From Guyanagaster necrorhizus (taxonomy: Eukaryota > Basidiomycota > Agaricomycetes > Agaricales > Physalacriaceae): a stretch of 64,000 nucleotides of DNA. The stretch spans positions 850,524-914,523 of the forward strand of contig NW_025064887.1 of assembly GCF_019112545.1 (NCBI RefSeq). The letters are read 5' to 3'. Shown here one piece after another: positions 21,010 through 32,469 of the stretch. The notes beneath the pieces are model-generated. The model saw only the letters and a list, made by a program, of their open reading frames with translations, was not told the DNA's origin and searched no databases. Both the position numbers and the translations under genes were made by a program. Numbering within the stretch: position 1 is the first letter of the stretch; every line of letters begins with the position of its first letter.

Positions 21010-21290
21010 CCTTGAGCTCAGAGAGGCAATTCGGGGATCGACTGATGCAAGAGTATACGAAGCAGTAGTGTGGTTCTAATGGACAGTCTTCTTGCATGCG
21101 GTAGTTTTCCAGTTATATGCGATGAAGTTTTAGTACTCGTTGACATCACACCGGCAAATGACTTGGACGTACGGAGGGTGTAGTTAATATACCTCGCAGA
21201 CCTTCGATGGCAAGTCGACAGGCTTAAAATTGGGACATCATGATGCGGGAGCGGCATCCTCGAAGATACTAGTAGTGCCCAACGTTGCAA
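21010..21290 (-). pseudogene. Gamma segment, copy 1 (third conserved stretch of the array)
   Basis: On the minus strand this stretch matches 23760-23870 downstream of the intact beta gene (shared blocks around GAAGACTGTCC, CACACTACTGCT, CAGTCGATC). It may be the 3' end of a decayed gene convergent to beta. No function recognised. Confidence 0.35.
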
Positions 21291-21515
21291 TGCTTCTACG
21301 ACGAGAACGTTGCGTATAGAACGATTTGAAGCTGTTGACGGACAAGGCAGATGCGTTGAAGTGGTGCGTATATTGGTGTAATATTGTCGGCGTTGCTTGG
21401 GTCAGGTTTCCAGTCCCTGCAGATTTCCAGTCCTTGGAAGAAATAAATGCGGATCGAGATGATCGAGATCAGACAATTTTCTCACGCCTGTCCCTTGCTC
21501 TTATTTTTTTTTGTT

Positions 21516-22263
21516 GATGCTGTTCCACCTTGGTGCTCTAATTTCACTTTTCTATCGATACAGTGGCCACATTAGAGTTCTGCTGCGACGGGGGCGATGA
21601 TTCTATGTTACAAATGCTGGATAGTCTGCAAGATAGGAAATATGCTGGTCACTGCTACCATTGCGCCTTTCTGCAGCGTGTCAAGTCTTGAAATTTTCTT
21701 AGATCGTAGAGCCAAGAAGAGATTGGAACCCCAAATACCATATTATTGACATCCAGCCAGTGCCACAGGGCATCACGAAGCCTCATCGATATCCTCGGAA
21801 ACCCCAGTGGCATGCTCGGCCTTCGATGTGCGTTCCTATCTTGCCAGAAATGGCCCATCTCAAGTCCAGGGAACCTGCGGGAATGTCGAGGCCACTGCCA
21901 TGGAACGATTGCTATCATCTTACCTACAACAGCATTTATGCATGTCGAACTGCCGATTGACGACACATCTGTTCCCGACAACCTTCAATGGCATATAGTT
22001 GAATGTCGGCGGCATCTGGAACTTCAACGGAAGACCTGGTCTCTTATTTCTCCGGACTCTGATGGGCTTGGTTCGTTATTACTTGATTCCGAGAAGCTTC
22101 CCCAGCTCCAGCGCCTAGTCGGAAAGGTGGGTACTTATACAGTTCGAGCAGAATCCGCCATTGAATTTTTTTCTTTATAGACAAATGGAGAGTCAAATTT
22201 ACCCTTCCAGCAAATTTCGTAGAGTTTGTTAAGAGGCGCAAGTTCTCTACAGAGATATCATGA
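21516..22263 (+). pseudogene. Alpha-family pseudogene, copy 3
   Basis: First-exon homology (CCDGGDDSMLQ, RKYAGHC) lacks a proper start and has a one-base deletion. The second exon aligns with HARPSMCVPILPEMAH and NDCYHLTYN, then a large internal deletion fuses it to LPIDDTSV. The end KWRVKFTLPANFVEFVKRRK helps define the true C-terminus of the family. Confidence 0.7.
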
Positions 22264-22544
22264 CTTAGTCTGCAGGATAGAGTCAAAATCGCTTCACATT
22301 CGTTTTTCAAGAAATTTATACCATACACATTGTATCGCTAATCATTTTGTACGACTCGCATTCTTTTTGATATGATAGCCTGTTTTCTTTTGCTAGGTAG
22401 AGTTCTCGGTTACCTTAGGTAATCTCTAGTCTTCTCTATGTCCGACTCTTCAGACTTATTATAATCTCTTGACAGGCAATCGAGATTTGAAATAAGGGTC
22501 ATTCCACCTTATCTTTGCACCATCAACGCCACTAACACACCACC

Positions 22545-23554
22545 ATGTCCGTCGACAATACATCGTCGAAACGCTGCCGTCCGTCCGATTTCGAGTCTGA
22601 AGGAAACATCTCAGCTGATGTCGGAGATGCTGTGGGCCAGAAGACACCCTTGAAGCGTCAAAGAACAGGTCCTGAAGTGTCGTCTACCTCGGCGGAGGAT
22701 TCGTCCACGATCACCGATCAGGCTTTAGGTGAAGCAGAGAAGGAGAAAGCTGGAGCAGAAAAGGCTGAAGAGGATGCTATAAAGGAACGATACAAACAGA
22801 TTTGGAATGAGTGGCTAGCTCACAATGAATGGAACCCTGAACATGATCGTTACTACAGGCAGAAGATTGAATGGGAGGTCGTGCAGCCTTCAGATGGTGC
22901 GTGAAATCCTTTTGACCATAACCATCGTGGAACTTATACCACCTATAGCGAAAACTTTCTATCGCTTTACTGATGCAGAGATGGATACGTTACCCTACGC
23001 TATGAATCGGTGTAATCCGCGGCGTCCAGGAAAGGCATACAATCGATTGGATTTAATAAGGCTTGCATACCGTAAAGAGGCTGCGCTGAATGGCGTCAAA
23101 GGTGCGGTTCATGGTATGCCCAGGGACAAAATGTTTAAGGAGGGCAAACGCTTGTTCGAGGCAAGGTCTGTTTGCTCATACTCTTTGTAGTAGTACTGGG
23201 ATTTTGTTCTTACTCCGTCATTGTAGGATGAAGGATCTTGAAAGCAAATACTGGACTTTCACTGGTGGTAAAAGGAGGCCCAATCTCAGGACATTTACGG
23301 CTGTCCAACATCCGGCTGACAGGGATACCTCTGAACCAACGCGACCAATTGGCACATGGTCAGTATTATTCACTTTGATTGTCTGCTTTTGTTTTAACGT
23401 CGCCAGGTGGGAGCGCGTATGGAAGAACGGTCAGACGGTCGGCTGGTGGTTGGTTTGTCACTTTGATCCCAAAGCTGAAGGTAGTGGGAGAGATGATGAT
23501 TTTGCTTCTCGTGAGAGATTTTGGCCTATTGAGAAGGGGTTGCCCGCCTGGTAA
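22545..23554 (+). CDS. Beta-family hypothetical protein (intact copy)
   Basis: Unknown protein of 282 residues from four exons: 22545-22896, 22949-23165, 23227-23358, 23407-23554; frame closes exactly. The N-terminus is polar with basic clusters (SSKRCRPSD, LKRQRTG) that could act in nuclear import. A charged helical stretch near residues 65-95 (EAEKEKAGAEKAEEDA) may be coiled coil. The conserved core holds FTDAEMDTLPYA, RLAYRKEAALNGV and MKDLESKY. The C-terminal exon WERVWKNGQTVGWWLVCHFD...RERFWPIEKG is the best conserved part across all copies. Lies 3' of an alpha copy on the same strand. Confidence 0.65.
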
Positions 23555-23639
23555 GGCAAAGATATCTTTGGTACAGTATTGAAAATCGGCGATGATTTGG
23601 GTGGTCTACAATTATGGATTTCAATTTAGGCAATAATGA

Positions 23640-24609
23640 GAATATATAAAATATTAGCAGGGATTCCGCCCAAGGCAACGTAGTGAGTGTTGGAATGGGT
23701 GGTTTCAAATTGATAGAGACGCCGTAGCCATCCGTAGCCTTGAACTGGTTGAACCCGCATGGGGAATTCGACGATTGACTGATGAAAGATCCGAGAATAC
23801 GGAGCAGTGTGGTGTGGCGGACGGTCTTCTCAATTTTTGCAGTGATATGCAATCGATATCGAGCACTTTCGTGAGGTAGAGAGTCAGAGCGAGGTACATA
23901 TTCTGCCGTAGACGTGTGGGCTCCTCAAACTGAAAGTCGCCTTGTTCTCCTATTCCAAAATACCCAATGGCACGGTTCAAACGCGAGGCTGCATGGTCAA
24001 ATCCCCCACGTATCGAGCCGAGTTTTGGTCTGCTCCTGCTGCAATCAGTAGGCAGTTCTGAAGTCGAGGTAAGTTGTGGCCCTGACAGGGCACATAGGCA
24101 TGAAACATTCATGTTCCATCATATTATGCTTCCTGCGTAGACCTGAAGGCTCGCTAGACGAATACCACCCTGCAGTAGTGAGGTTTCTATCGGTGTTAGA
24201 ACAAGTGCGACGCCCTTTGAAATTCCATAGCTGAGAAATCAAGGAGCCAGATAGAAGATTCCGATGAAATCGTCCCAGGTGCCTGGATGGAGCCCGGTCA
24301 CACGTGGATCTGAATCTCCATAGTATCCGCCTAGATTTTGCTGGACCGACCTAATTGGATCTGGTATTTGGTTTGAAGAAGTTCTCTCATCTAGATAAGA
24401 AATGGGAGAGTTTCAAGTTGACGACGTAACGTGGATCGGAGGTGTACGAAAGGACTCCGACCAGCGCACATTCCGTTGTGGAAGATCCCGAACATGATGT
24501 CGGCTCGCTCCGTCACTGTACGACTTTGAGTGTGGGATGCGGAATGGGAGAAAAGGAAACATAAACAGTAAACGAAGTCATGCGTTCTGAGTAGGAGTGC
24601 CGCATGCAA
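23640..24609 (-). pseudogene. Gamma segment, copy 2: possible gene convergent to beta
   Basis: The minus strand has two consistent stretches: one reads GGYYGDSDPRVTGLHPGTW then DDFIGIFYLAP; after a TGA comes FLSYGISKGVALVLTPIET and LLQGGIRLASLQVYAG (about 24340-24130). The 3' part matches the segment downstream of beta copy 2. Hydrophobic pieces suggest a membrane protein. The in-frame TGA and unclear start point to a relic. No family recognised. Confidence 0.3.
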
Positions 24610-25825
24610 GTCGCATGATGTTATCCGATATTGGAGGCTAGCGATGACGATGATGGGTTAGAATATACAAGGTTGTGTTTGCGTAATGATAACGCGGGGA
24701 CCTACTTAGTACTACATGTGGCTGGTCAATACAGCTGATGGAAAAGGACGAACCTATTAGAATATCACATAGGTTTGTATCACCAGGATGGGTATCTAGG
24801 ATAGGTTGATGTCATGCTGTGCTTTGAAAGGTCAAAACTTTAAGCTGGCTGGCTGTAGTCTTGGAATAAACATAAGCAGAGGCTCAAGCGAAGGAGCTGT
24901 ACCAACTGTCAATTCGTCCGGTCTCCGTTTTTGAAAATAAAAACCTCTAGAACTCGGGGTGAGGCGATATACCGGACCGCCCCACGCTTCTCGCAAGATG
25001 CACACATATGATGATAAAAGCTGCCGGCGCCACGCCGGTTCGGTAAGGAAACTTGACTATAACTTTAAGAATAAGGAACATGCTGTCCCCAGTCTCAGGC
25101 ACGGCAAATCCTTCGAGAAGTTTCGCAAAGTTTCGCCGACGTCACCAGATGATCAGTGGCGATGACATTGAGGAGACAGCCAGCTAGAGCAACACATCCT
25201 AAAGTAAAGAGAGCGACTCTAAGAGGTCTCGCTATTCAATTTCGACTTTCACAGACGCGGCATACTGGGAAATACACGTCGAGATACGAAGACAGAAAAT
25301 CGAGTAATGTGATCGAGAGAAACGATCTACGTCCAAACAGGTGCGCCAGCGCCAATCCCAGAGTTGATACGATCCACGCCATGGAGTGGGGCTTCGATTG
25401 GATAACATAGATCCCGGGCCTTATATACCTAGAATTCGTACAGATATGCCTAACAAAAACGTATGCTTCAGAGTTGCTATTGGGTCATATGAACAAAAAA
25501 AATTACAGATTGGTGAAGGCGACACCGCTCACCTGTTCGTCTTTTTACATAGACCTAAAGCAGGAGCATTCGTAGTACAAGCCACAATATTTTCCCACGG
25601 CCTCGTTTGCTGATCGTCACGGTCATGTGGATCGAGCTGGTTTGTATTATTTTCTCTTCTTGTCCGTGGTATGGGGTGGTATATACCAGGAGGACTTTTG
25701 CAGGCTAATTTTCGGGACGACACAATTGATCGGTTATTTGCATGTCTCCCGAGACGATTAACCATATTGCTGCCGAATAGTCGCTGCCAGAGATTGCTTT
25801 GCTTTCGCACTTGACGTGTAGGCCA
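24610..25825. other. Intergenic
   Basis: No gene supported; only short frames without motifs. Confidence 0.35.
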
Positions 25826-26703
25826 CACTGGGTCATTATTGTAATGGAGGAGACGTCACTGCGCGGCGTGCTGTGCAAGCCATTGAAAACAAGCAGTAAG
25901 TGGGATACTATCCTCGGGTAGCTACCTTCTCGTTTCTTCTATTTCCTTCTCAAGGGCCATCATCTACATTGAATGATTCCCCCCCTACCGGCCAGAAATT
26001 CAGCAGCATTACCATCAGGTTAATGCAGCAGGACCTCGGCAAACCTTATCGGGTTGAAGGAAATGACGCGATGTCGAGTGCTCTTATCCTTCCAGAAACT
26101 TCTCCCTTATACTTGCGGAATGTTGTCGAAACTTCGCTACCCTGATGTCGTCCAACTGGCATACGACCATATGCCATACACAGGATTATTTTATGGCTAA
26201 CGATTTGAAAACGATCGCGTACGGAATCCACGACTAGTACCTTCTAGAAGATGATGATTACTACGATCTCACAAAAACAGGGCTCAGATCCAAAAGATGC
26301 TTTCATCTGATGCAGTTGACCAAGTCGGGAAAGGAAGTAGTTTACCTGGGCGACGACCCGGACGAACCGTTGGGACCGGACCTGCCTGAAGAGGAGTCGA
26401 TTCCGGACGAAATGGACGCACTCCCAGAGGGAGAATCGAGACAAAGCTCTGGAGTTGTAAGGGCTCCAGCCCAAGGGAGTCAACCAGAAGGAGACACTGT
26501 CTTTTATCCGGATCTTTCCACTGTCCGAACACATTCTAACGTCTATCTATGCTCGTCCTATCCAAGTTTTTACCCAGGTTACGCTACTGGCAGAAATCGT
26601 TCAGGAATGCCAAATTCGACATAATGGCATATCGAAATGGCCGCTTGACGAAGATCTTGCAATCAGTCATGCGGACAGCCTTCCTCATTGTATCCTCACC
26701 TGA
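25826..26703 (+). pseudogene. Divergent alpha-family copy 4
   Basis: Matches in order to the alpha gene: ATLGHYCNGGDV (first exon), ITIRLMQQDLGKP (second exon start, compare ISVRPLQQGLTKP), FLEDDDYYDL (compare FEEDVRYRQF), an acidic stretch DDPDEPLGPDLPEEES, and EIVQECQIRHNG (compare EIVQEYQLARYG). Frame breaks separate these blocks. It is older than the other copies. Confidence 0.5.
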
Positions 26704-27316
26704 GCCGCAGGACATCACGGTTTCGCCCAGACCTGAAACGGGGCATACACCGCGATAAAACTGGAGACCATGAGGTATGTAGAAAATCTGCAGGTGCGTA
26801 CGCGTTGGAAATGGTGTCTAAAGTAGGCGTTATCTAGGTTTGAAAGGAAGATCCATCCTTTCTCGGGCAGCTTCGAGGTCCTTGAAATCACGGAGCATGC
26901 CATTGGAGGATGTAATACCTTTCGGTGCCAGGCAGTGTACCGTTACCGTATCGGCAGAGAAATGCATAAGCGTCCCCGTTGGAACATCTTTGCTATGCTC
27001 CAATCTTTCTGTAGAATAAATCTGGCCCTGTCTGCGGACATAACCAGGCATAGACTTATTATTTAATTATTTACTTTCTAAATAATGAATCAACAATAAT
27101 GAACAATAGTGGTCGCCGCTGTCAAATTTCGTCATCCCACCACCACCACCCACCACCACCATCAGACGGCGACGGCCAGCACCGCATCCCGTAATTAAAG
27201 GACCTTTCAGGTAGCGCGGTTTCCATTCTTGCCTTCTCCTTCACCAAGTATAATTGGACCCGAGGACCATACCAGTGGTGACCCAACAAGGTCACCTTCT
27301 CTGCTCCGCGTTATTT
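26704..27316. other. Intergenic, with a weak minus-strand frame
   Basis: A 73-codon minus-strand frame (27051-26830, MPGYVRRQGQIYSTERLE...) has no recognised motif. About 27060-27180 is AT-rich, then (CAC)-rich. The M16 protease promoter should be here. Confidence 0.3.
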
Positions 27317-30300
27317 ATGCTGAACCTTCGATTCCCCTTCCTCAGGACCTCTATGAATCTCTCATACTTGTCGTCGAGGAAGGCATCAACTACCACCTCA
27401 GAGTGGAGACGCGTAACACCAGCAGATCCAGCCATTCCTTCATTCTCCGTCTACGACAAACCTATAGAGAAGTCGCAGCAGGACGACCGGGATTACCGTA
27501 TCATTCGTTTGGACAATGGCCTGGAGGCCACTCTCATTCATGATGCCACCGCCGACAAGGCTGCCGGAAGCTTAGACGTAGCGGTGGGCCATCTATCAGA
27601 CCCAGTGCGTATTGTTCACGTCGTCTTTGCTCAATATTGACCTGTAGCAGGATGATATGCCAGGTTTGGCTCATTTTTGCGAGCACCTGCTATTCATGGT
27701 GTGTCTTAACGTTTTTTCTCGCCTTTCTGGATACCGACTTCACCCAGGGCACCGAACAATTTCCCCGGGAGAACGAATATTCGGAATATCTGGCCAAGAA
27801 CAATGGCAGCTCGAATGCGTACACGTCCATTACCAACACCAACTATTACTTCAACGTGGCCACCCCTGCCCTCGCTGGGGCACTTGCCCGGTTCTCAGGA
27901 TTTTTCCACTGTCCACTCTTTGCTCCCTCGTGTACATCACGCGAACTCAACGCGGTAGACTCTGAGCACAAGAAGAATCATCAAAGTGACATATGGAGAG
28001 TGTTTCAGCTCAGCAAACATCTGAGCAAGGAAGGACATGTGTGGAGGAAGTTCGGGAGCGGTAATCGGGAGAGCTTATCTCAAGCGGGGAAGGATCTCAA
28101 GGCGCAGGGCAAGCTCGAGGCCCCGGCGACTAATGGTGTTTTTGCACCATCGCCTATCCCATCACGCATATCGTCGCCAGCTCCTTCCGTAGCTTCTACT
28201 TCGAGTGACAATGAATCCGATGGCGGCGCAGTTGGTAAGGAGACGCGTAGACGAGTTGTAGAATGGTGGACCAAGGAATATTGTGCAAGCCGGATGCATC
28301 TTTGCATCCTCGGTAAAGGTATGTCTTCCTCTTTTCCTTGACAATTTTTATCAATGATTATCTCCAGAATCCCTGGATGAGCTATCCGAGCTCGCTTCTT
28401 CTTTGTTCTCGCCGATACCTAACCGTGGTGTTGATCCCCTTCCGATGTTCGCTGAACACCCAATGGGCCCAGACCAGCTAGGCGTATGTGGACCTTTCTG
28501 AATTGTTTCTGAATACACCTGCTGACACTATGTAGACCCTTGTGCCCGTTCAAACGATCATGACCGTACACGCACTAGAATTCTCGTTCCCCTTGGAGTA
28601 CCAGGTACCCTTTTGGCGTCATAAACCCTCCGAATTCATCTCCCATTTTGTTGGGCACGAAGGCCCTGGATCTCTGCACTCGTATCTTAAGAACAAGGGC
28701 TGGATCACGGGTTTAAGCTCAGGACCCCAGAATCTTGGAAGGGGATTCGGGATGTTCAAAGTAACTGTGTATTTGACTGCTGATGGCTTCAGTACGTCAC
28801 TTTCTGCTCTTTCGTGTGTCGCGTGCTGATGTAGACTCAGAGGAATACCGTTCCGTCATACTGGCAACGGCGAAATACTTTGCTCTTCTACGCGAATCCA
28901 CTTTTGCTCCATTCCATCAGACGGAGCTGGTGACTTTGGCGAGGACGCGTTTCAGATTCCAGGAGAAGCGACGCCCCGATGATTACGCCACACGGATTGC
29001 AGAGCGCATGGCTCGTGGCTATCCTAGAGATCTACTCCTGAGCGCCCCGCTATTGGTTTGGGACTGGGATGACTACAGACAGGAAGGTGGCGGTGAGGAG
29101 AAGATTCGAGAATATCTGGAAAGCTTCCGATTGGAGAATGGTAGAGTGATCCTTATGGCTCAGAAAGGGGACCTAGAAAGCCTAGGATTCAGTGATCACT
29201 GGGAAACGGAGCCCTGGTATGGCACAGAGTATAGAGTTGAGCGATTTGACGGAGATTTCGTTAAACAGGTGAGTATAATGAGCCTATTGCATTACGCCGT
29301 AATCAATTCCTCCTCTAGGCTAACGGCGCCAATGATATCCCTCAGCTGTTCCTCCCTGGTCCCAATGAATTTATTCCGACCAACTTGGATGTGGACAAAC
29401 GCGAAATCGTCAAGGTAAATAGCTCTGTTTTGTTCAGATGAACTCCGAGCTTATCGGTTCATTTTTAGCCTGCCGGACGCCCGCACTTGATCCGGGAAAC
29501 TCCCCTCTCCGTTTTATGGCACAAAAAGGATGATAGGTTTTGGGTGCCTAAGGGATTCGTTGTCATCGATTTGCGAAGGTAAGTGACGCAGGAAAGATCA
29601 CAAATCGGCAGATCCTGACCCGGTATTTACAGTCCATATGGGAATAGCTCCCCGCGCAATTCTGTCCTCACCCGGTATGTCCACTCGCTTGTGATGATTT
29701 CTGTGACGTCCTCACGATGAACTTAGGCTGTATTCTGACCTCGTTACTGACTCTCTTACTGAGTTCTCCTATGACGCGGATCTGGCGGGTATCACCTATT
29801 CTTTCTTAACACATGCTTCTGGTCTCTACGTTACTATGAACGGCTACAATGACAAGGTGACCGTGTTGGTGCAACATGTCTTGGAGAGGGTCAAGCAGAT
29901 TGTCGTCAGCCCTGAGAGGTTGACCGTTATGAAGGAAGAGGTATATCCTTGACCTTCTGACTTCATTGATTATATTACTGACCTGTGTTCGTGTTCCTAC
30001 AGATCAAGAAGACTTGGGAGAACTTCTTCCTTGGACAGTCATACCAGCTATCAGAATATTATGGCCGATATATGTTGACAGAACGACAGTGGACTATTCA
30101 TGAGAAGCTTCAGGAGCTACCCTGTTGAGTTACCGTCTCTTAACATGCGGATGTTGGCTAATAAGTGTCGTTCAGCCGTCACTCCAGAAGAGGTCCAGAG
30201 CCATATTAAGAGAGTTCTTTCTCAGGTGAACATTCGGATTCTAGTAACGGGCAACATGTTGAAGGAAGTAAGTATGATTATATGCTATGTGTATACGCCA

Positions 30301-31460
30301 CAACTGTGTCACTGTCTTCTAGGAAGCTATTAAGATTGCAGAAGTGGTGGAACAGGGTCTAGGACTCTCCGGACTACCACCTTCCCAACTGAACGAGAGG
30401 GGCCTTTTACTGCCAGAAGGTATACAATACCTGCCTTGATTATCATGCCTCCAGTGCTCACCGAATTAATAGGGTGCAACTATACCTGGACATCTACGAT
30501 ACCCAATCCTAATCAATCTAACTCCGCGTTAACCTACTACTGTCATTATGGTTCCGTTGCCGATCAGCGCCTTCGTGTCGTGGCTGCGCTTTTAAACCAG
30601 ATTCTTTCGGAACCGACCTTTAATACTCTTCGGACAAAGGAACAGCTCGGTTATATCGTCTCGTGTTCGGGTTGGAGTCTATCGGGCGGAGGCGATGTTG
30701 GTGTCCGGATAGTAGTTCAGAGCGAGAAGACACCCGGACACCTCGAGGATCGAGTCGAAGCGCATTTGTCGGCCATGAAGACTTACATCGAAGAGATGAC
30801 CCCGGAGGTCTTCCAGGAACAGAAAGGGGGGTTGGAGAAGAAGTGGCGAGAGTCATACAAGAATCTCATGGAAGAGGGAAGCGCCTTCATGCTCCAGATC
30901 AGTACCGGACATCTAGACTTCTTGAGGGGTACGTGATTTGTAGCTGATTCCTTGTGACGGTACTGACGGTAATTTTAGCGGCAAAGGACGCAGATCTAAT
31001 CAAGGATATAACGAAGGAGGACGTTTTTTCTCTATTCATGTCTAACGTTCACCCATCGTCAAAGACACGATCTAAGCTGTCGGTTCAGATGCGCTCCCAG
31101 AAACCGCGCCCCCAGAGAGTTAGCGCGCAAGCAGCTCAACAGTTTGCGGCTATCGTACGGGCGAAAATGCCAGATCTCGACGACAGCGCATGGAAGGATC
31201 TTGGCGAAGGTGATCATAATGTGTCCGACTTCCAAGCACACTGGGTGCAGGTGTTGCAAGGAAGAGAGGGTCTTCAGGACTTGGTTAGGGCTATGATGGT
31301 ACTGATGGCGAAATACCCGGTTCAAGGAGAAGGTGAGGATGTTCCGAGGCCAGGAGTGGAATATATTACGGACCCGAAGGCCTTCCGAGCTGGTTTGAAA
31401 CCATCAACGGACTTGGGGCCGATGGTGCAGTGGGGAGATTTACCTGCACCTCGACTGTGA
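27317..31460 (+). CDS. Insulin-degrading-enzyme-type M16 metalloprotease (Ste23/IDE family)
   Basis: Zinc protease that closes around and degrades small peptides; yeast Ste23 takes part in a-factor maturation. Inverted zinc motif HFCEH in MPGLAHFCEHLLFM; third ligand Glu in ELNAVDSEHKKN. Also EYSEYLAKNNGSSNAYT and, in the C-half, TKEQLGYIV. Fifteen exons close to 1140 residues: 27317-27604, 27651-27698, 27748-28318, 28368-28483, 28536-28791, 28835-29268, 29319-29414, 29469-29578, 29633-29674, 29727-29940, 30003-30123, 30176-30267, 30323-30419, 30473-30928, 30979-31460. Start uncertain: in-frame ATGs at 27254, 27317, 27353. The arginine-rich N-terminus (MLNLRFPFLRTSMNLS) could target mitochondria. 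A Ser/Pro-rich insert lies near residue 275. Confidence 0.93.
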
Positions 31461-31781
31461 TTTGGACATTGGACAGGGATCTGAGCTGTTATATAAGTAG
31501 AGATCTACTCCGTATTATTTGTTTTGTCGTCGATTGTTCCAGTATAATGTGTACACGTAGTGATATGATGAACGACTTAGTAATGTGAAGTGGCAGACGA
31601 TGAGTCAATGATACATGGTAAATTGGTATTGCATGACAAGAAAAACAGGAGGAAGAATGATTTGCGAAAGCGAGCTGGGATACAGGATACGGACATCTGT
31701 TGGAACGATGATTTTATAGTGCCTGATTGAGAATAAAGCTTGGTAAAAGAGAAAGAGTATCATTTTTGGAGACAAGCCCAT
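31461..31781. other. Convergent 3' region
   Basis: Non-coding stretch between the M16 protease and CKS1 stop codons; terminators of both genes should lie here. Confidence 0.4.
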
Positions 31782-32273
31782 CTACTTTCGTCTCCCTGCG
31801 TCTTTAGCACGCCTCAGCGCTGGTTGCGTCGGCGGAACAAAGTCTTTGGGGCGACGGAAGAGAAGAATGTGAGGCTCCGGTGCTAAGGGGTTCCTATCAG
31901 ATATTGCTACGAAGATTTATCACGAAACTCACCATGAATCTCGTAGTGCTCCCAACCCAGGCTCTGCGTGATCCCAATATTCCTCCACTCTTTTTCCGAC
32001 AACAGCCGAAGGGCAGACTGATCTGCATTCCAATAGCTCTCCGGTATTATCTTCATCTTGAAGAGCTGCTTGGGCAGGATGACATGCCGATACTCATACA
32101 TATCATCGCTGTACTTGTCAGAGTAATGGATCCTAGTGGAAAAGATACAGGTTAGAAGCACTGATACTGGGATAATAATTACATGTAAAGCGGCCGCACG
32201 AGTTGATTATTTCCTCGATTTTATCTGCATGCTTCTTGGCTATTTCTTCAGCGGACAGTTGTTGGGATGACAT
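31782..32273 (-). CDS. CKS1: Cyclin-dependent kinase regulatory subunit CKS1/Suc1
   Basis: Small adaptor that binds cyclin-dependent kinase and phosphorylated substrates. Three exons on the minus strand, 32273-32200, 32132-31933 and 31882-31782, close to 124 residues. Family signatures: [20 protein letters not shown] (residues about 26-45), [20 protein letters not shown] with the phosphate-binding residues, and [13 protein letters not shown] across the last intron. The length fits the family, with a short basic tail. It diverges from HFM1 over a 196-bp shared promoter. Confidence 0.95.
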
Positions 32274-32469
32274 TTTGAGAGAGGTACTGCTTGTAGTAGA
32301 CGAGTTGAAAGCTGTCGACAAGGGTGGATTGTCACGGTCTGTCACGTTTAAAGTACATCACGTGATATCGGTACGTAAAGACGCGTCACGCGTCGGTGGG
32401 ACTTCTCTGCTTCTAATCCAGATGCCGATTCCTTCACTTTCTCTTTCTACCACGTCGAGTTGTTCGAAA
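32274..32469. promoter_or_regulatory. Bidirectional promoter of CKS1 and HFM1
   Basis: Only 196 bp separate the two start codons. It contains two MluI cell-cycle boxes ACGCGT one base apart (32381-32386 and 32388-32393) and an E-box CACGTG (32359-32364). ACGCGT is the binding site of the MBF (Swi4/Mbp1-type) factor, which drives G1/S genes and, in yeasts, early meiotic S-phase genes. Its use here is inferred. Confidence 0.6.

Noticed and set aside
26830..27051. 73-codon minus-strand frame as a gene
   Set aside because: No motif, no splice partner, no copy elsewhere in the window; left as an unsupported frame.
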